DNA of 64,000 nucleotides from JAPOKJ01 sp031421635 (GTDB taxonomy: Bacteria > Pseudomonadota > Gammaproteobacteria > Burkholderiales > Burkholderiaceae_E): the NCBI GenBank assembly GCA_031421635.1, contig JANOPA010000026.1, positions 1 through 64,000 on the forward strand, in the 5' to 3' direction. Made by a program: the position numbers and the translations under genes. The notes under the pieces are model-generated. The model did not search any database. It had not been told where the DNA came from and saw nothing but the letters and a program-made list of their open reading frames with translations. Positions 61,459 to 64,000 of this stretch are shown one piece after another; positions within the stretch are counted from its first letter, which is position 1; every line of letters begins with the position of its first letter.

Positions 61459-63123
61459 ATGTCCCTAAAGCAGGAAAAGCAACTAACCGACCAACGTAGC
61501 TTCGAAAACCCAAGCCGTGGCCTCAGAATCCCCGGCAAGTTTTTCGTGCTCCTGTCCGCCGCTCTGGTCGCTTTACCGATCATCATGCTGGTGGCCGTTG
61601 CGCTGGGTTGGGGCAATGCAAGTGGTTCGGCGGCTGCCACGTTCGAGCACCTCGTCACCACCGTGCTCGGTCGTTACCTTCTTAATACGCTGGGCTTGCT
61701 CTTGATTAGTGTGAGCACCGCCGGGGTGCTGGGTGTGGGCCTAGGCTGGCTGATGGCCGGCTACCGATTCCGCTTCCATGGCACCTTCGATTGGCTCTTG
61801 GTGCTTCCTCTCGCTATGCCTGCCTATGTGATGGCCTACGCCTATACCGATGCCCTCGAGTCCTTCGGCATGGTGCAGGTCCTGGTGCGCCACCTGACTG
61901 GATGGCAACAGGGCGAGTACCGATTCCCCAATTTTCGCTCTTTGTGGGGGGCCGGGCTCTTCATTGGGTTGGCACTCTATCCCTACGTGTTCCTGTTGGC
62001 GAGGCGTGCCTTCGCGGAGCGCAGCGCATCGCTTGAAGATTCAGCGCGCGCCCTAGGACTCTCCCCTTACCGGGTTTGGTGGCGTGTGGTTTGGCCCATG
62101 GCTCGTCCCGCCGTTGCGGCCGGTTTGGTTTTAGTCATGATGGAAACTTTGGCTGACTTTGGCGTTAGCTCGTATTTCGGGGTAGATACGATGACGGTCG
62201 CGATTTACAAAGCGTGGCAAAGCATGGGTGATCGTTTCACTGGCGCGCGTCTCGCGCTGCTACTTCTGGTGGCCTCGGGCTTACTCATCGCGCTGGAGCG
62301 CAAGCTCCGAGGACGAATGCAGTTCTTTACGCGCAGTCCTAAACCGGCTAGTCCTCGATGGTTGGGTGGCATGAGAGCGCTACTCGCTTTGGCAATATGC
62401 GCTGCAGTGCCTTTTTTTGCTTTCGGTTTACCGGTGTTGCTATTGCTCATTAAATGGTTTCAAGAGGGAGGCACCTTCGATTTCCGCATGCTGCATTGGC
62501 TTTGGAATAGCTTTTATTTGTCGCTACTTGCCGCCTTTGCGACTGTGGGTTTAGCCCTCGTGGCGGTTTACGCTTTACGTCTAAATGCGCGGCGTTCGAT
62601 GCTGGTGGCGATCAGTTTCGCAAATGCCGGCTATGCCTTACCCGGGCTAGTCATCGCCGTTGGCCTTCTCATCGCTCTGGCCTATGTTGACGCGGGAATT
62701 GCGACGGTCTTGGGGGTGTCTGGCCTATTGCTTGGCTCGTCGTTAGGCGTGGTGTATGCCTATATGGTGCGCTTTTACGCGGTGGCTTTCCAAACGCTTG
62801 ATGCGGGCTTAAAGCAGGTGAGTCCGGTCTTGGACCAAGCGGCCAGAAGCCTGGGTCGACGCCCGTCGGAAGTGCTCAAGGAGGTTCACTTCCCTCTAAT
62901 GCGTCGCAGTCTGCTCACAGCGCTGTTGTTGGTGATGGTCGACAGCTTAAAAGAGTTACCCGCCACCTTAATTCTTCGCCCCTTCAATACTGATACCTTG
63001 GCGGTGGTGGTGTATCAATTTGCGAGCGACGAAAGGCTCGCTGATGCGGCCTTGCCGTCACTGGCGATTGTTGCTGTGGGACTCTTGCCCGTGTTGCTCA
63101 TGACTCGACTCAGCCGGGTCTAG
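61459..63123 (+). CDS. fbpB: Iron(III)-type ABC transporter permease (fused double permease)
   Basis: A 554-aa membrane protein with about twelve hydrophobic segments arranged as two permease units. The first half has SASLEDSARALGLSPYRVWW, and the second SPVLDQAARSLGRRPSEVLK, the paired EAA loops of FbpB/SfuB-type permeases. ATG 61459 is used; a TTG one codon upstream is also in frame. It is divergent from fbpC. No periplasmic iron-binding protein (FbpA) is encoded in the window, so it must be supplied from elsewhere. Its last 66 bp overlap the convergent radical SAM gene. Confidence 0.9.
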   Translation: MSLKQEKQLTDQRSFENPSRGLRIPGKFFVLLSAALVALPIIMLVAVALGWGNASGSAAATFEHLVTTVLGRYLLNTLGLLLISVSTAGVLGVGLGWLMAGYRFRFHGTFDWLLVLPLAMPAYVMAYAYTDALESFGMVQVLVRHLTGWQQGEYRFPNFRSLWGAGLFIGLALYPYVFLLARRAFAERSASLEDSARALGLSPYRVWWRVVWPMARPAVAAGLVLVMMETLADFGVSSYFGVDTMTVAIYKAWQSMGDRFTGARLALLLLVASGLLIALERKLRGRMQFFTRSPKPASPRWLGGMRALLALAICAAVPFFAFGLPVLLLLIKWFQEGGTFDFRMLHWLWNSFYLSLLAAFATVGLALVAVYALRLNARRSMLVAISFANAGYALPGLVIAVGLLIALAYVDAGIATVLGVSGLLLGSSLGVVYAYMVRFYAVAFQTLDAGLKQVSPVLDQAARSLGRRPSEVLKEVHFPLMRRSLLTALLLVMVDSLKELPATLILRPFNTDTLAVVVYQFASDERLADAALPSLAIVAVGLLPVLLMTRLSRV

Positions 63124-64000
63124 CCACTCTAAAACAAGTCGGCTCAAGCGGTTTTTTTCAATGCGAAATGTGGTGTCAGTCTTGGCATATAGCCAGTCTG
63201 AAAAAGCCATAAATCGTTCAAACGGTTGAGCGACGAGGCTCCCACCTAATAACCTTGCCAGGAGGTCAGACTTGGCATCATCAAGACCCGCCTCGGCCTC
63301 ACGGTTAGCGATTAAATCCCAATAGCGCGCGAAACGCTCCATTCGGCGCATTTCCTCGAACGCGAGCGTGGAGGTCGCGAGCACGTTGTAGGGCGGATTA
63401 GGATTAAACTTGAGTTGATACTCATCCGTATGGCGAATGATCGGTGTGCCTCTTAAACGCTTAAGAATGCCAAGCTGAATCTCGTGATGCTGACCTTTGG
63501 TTAGGCCCAACCAATCGACCAAAAGGTCAAATCCCCTTGCGAAGCTTTTCAAATCCTCGCCGGGCAAGCCCGCGATCAAGTCCAGATGTAGGTGCACTTG
63601 AGTATGAGCAACCAGCCAACGTACATTGGTCTCGGCTTTTACATTGTCCTGACGGCGACTGATTAGCTTTTGAACACTCGAATTTAAGGTCTGGATACCT
63701 ATTTCGAACTGCAGAGCGCCGCGCGGAAACTGCACAATCAGTTCTTTAAGGGCGTCGGGCAAATGATCGGGAATCACTTCAAAATGTGCGAACACTGGAT
63801 CGTCCGGGCGTTGTCGCTCGAGAAAAAAGCGCAGGATAGCTGCGCTGGTATCGACCTTCAAATTGAAGGTGCGATCAATAAATTTGAAGGTGCGCGCGCC
63901 GCGTGTGTAGAGTTGATCCAGGTCGGCGAGGGTTTGATCCAACGAGAACGGCCAGGCTGTTTTGTCCAGTGCTGAAAGACAAAATTCACATTTAAACGGG
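63058..64000 (-). CDS. B12-binding/radical SAM protein, C-terminal part (runs off window)
   Basis: The frame is open from the right edge of the window to a TGA at 63058-63060, about 314 codons. Near the edge it reads PFKCEFCLSALDKTAWPFSL; KCEFC would be the end of the CxxxCxxC cluster motif. The rest follows the radical SAM barrel: RGARTFKFIDRTFNLKVDTS, LQFEIGIQTLNSSVQKLISR and VHLHLDLIAGLPGEDLKSFA, then a helical C-terminal domain (DUF4080-like). Such proteins usually have an N-terminal cobalamin domain, which would lie beyond 64000. The 3' end overlaps the fbpB end by 66 bp; the last ~15 residues are therefore antisense to a conserved gene. Confidence 0.85.
   Translation of the reverse strand, partial: PFKCEFCLSALDKTAWPFSLDQTLADLDQLYTRGARTFKFIDRTFNLKVDTSAAILRFFLERQRPDDPVFAHFEVIPDHLPDALKELIVQFPRGALQFEIGIQTLNSSVQKLISRRQDNVKAETNVRWLVAHTQVHLHLDLIAGLPGEDLKSFARGFDLLVDWLGLTKGQHHEIQLGILKRLRGTPIIRHTDEYQLKFNPNPPYNVLATSTLAFEEMRRMERFARYWDLIANREAEAGLDDAKSDLLARLLGGSLVAQPFERFMAFSDWLYAKTDTTFRIEKNRLSRLVLEWLDPAESSHEQHGQESHSNNRQ

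Noticed and set aside
1..64000. Search for tRNA/rRNA genes, CRISPR arrays, insertion sequences and prophage
   Set aside because: No cloverleaf-type tRNA sequence, no regularly spaced repeats, no transposase or terminal inverted repeats and no phage structural genes were recognised. Short tandem repeats found are inside coding sequence.

Overview
The window looks like a chromosomal segment of a betaproteobacterium, most likely Burkholderiales (Alcaligenaceae/Comamonadaceae-like). The evidence is a Bug/TctC-type binding protein, a DUF1631 protein, a stand-alone SWIB protein, a complete Liv cassette, isoquinoline-1-oxidoreductase-type IorA/IorB, many acyl-CoA ligases and LysR regulators, and moderate-to-high GC. 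No rRNA, tRNA, CRISPR array or complete insertion sequence was recognised. All family assignments come from reading motifs, not from database searches.

Left end (1-4.5 kb): a decaying region. Intact genes (two VOC/glyoxalase proteins, SWIB, ArsR) alternate with relics: DUF1428, DGPF/YciI, ECF sigma factor, two SRPBCC/AHSA1 fragments and a SCO C-terminus. Several relics are joined at abrupt deletion points. A strong promoter with a 22-bp palindrome remains in front of one relic.

4.7-9.4 kb: a four-gene same-strand group. It has a 729-aa leaderless subtilisin-like (S8) protease, a 55-aa small ORF, an unrecognised 368-aa protein translationally coupled to that ORF, and a lipoprotein class-3 lipase. 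This is the best candidate for an undescribed system.

9.4-15.0 kb (minus strand): the ligase-associated DNA repair cassette, in the order exonuclease, ATP-dependent ligase, Lhr-like helicase, PdeM phosphoesterase. The helicase is broken by a large internal deletion and a frameshift; the other three look intact.

15-27 kb: aldehyde dehydrogenase, an orphan LivK and relics of an acyl-CoA ligase, a LivK and an acyl-CoA dehydrogenase. Among these lie a small unknown gene behind a good LexA box, a helical-domain/GNAT fusion, an unknown 459-aa protein, a small secreted protein, an RNB ribonuclease, an aldo/keto reductase, and a nitroreductase divergent from a LysR gene.

27-42.6 kb: a DUF1501/DUF1800 pair, acyltransferase, lipoprotein hydrolase, molybdenum hydroxylase IorAB with an amidohydrolase, a CmcJ-like oxygenase, GST, LysR, a CinA-like MoCF protein, SDR and a Bug receptor.

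42.8-57.3 kb: a lipid or aromatic catabolism region with two acyl-CoA ligases, dienelactone hydrolase, MFS, HAD, carotenoid oxygenase, TetR, an NHL-repeat lipoprotein and a full livGFHMK operon. It probably imports and activates organic acids or amino acids. The right end holds a DUF1631 protein, a divergent Fbp-type iron ABC transporter under a Fur-like box, and a radical SAM gene that runs off the window.
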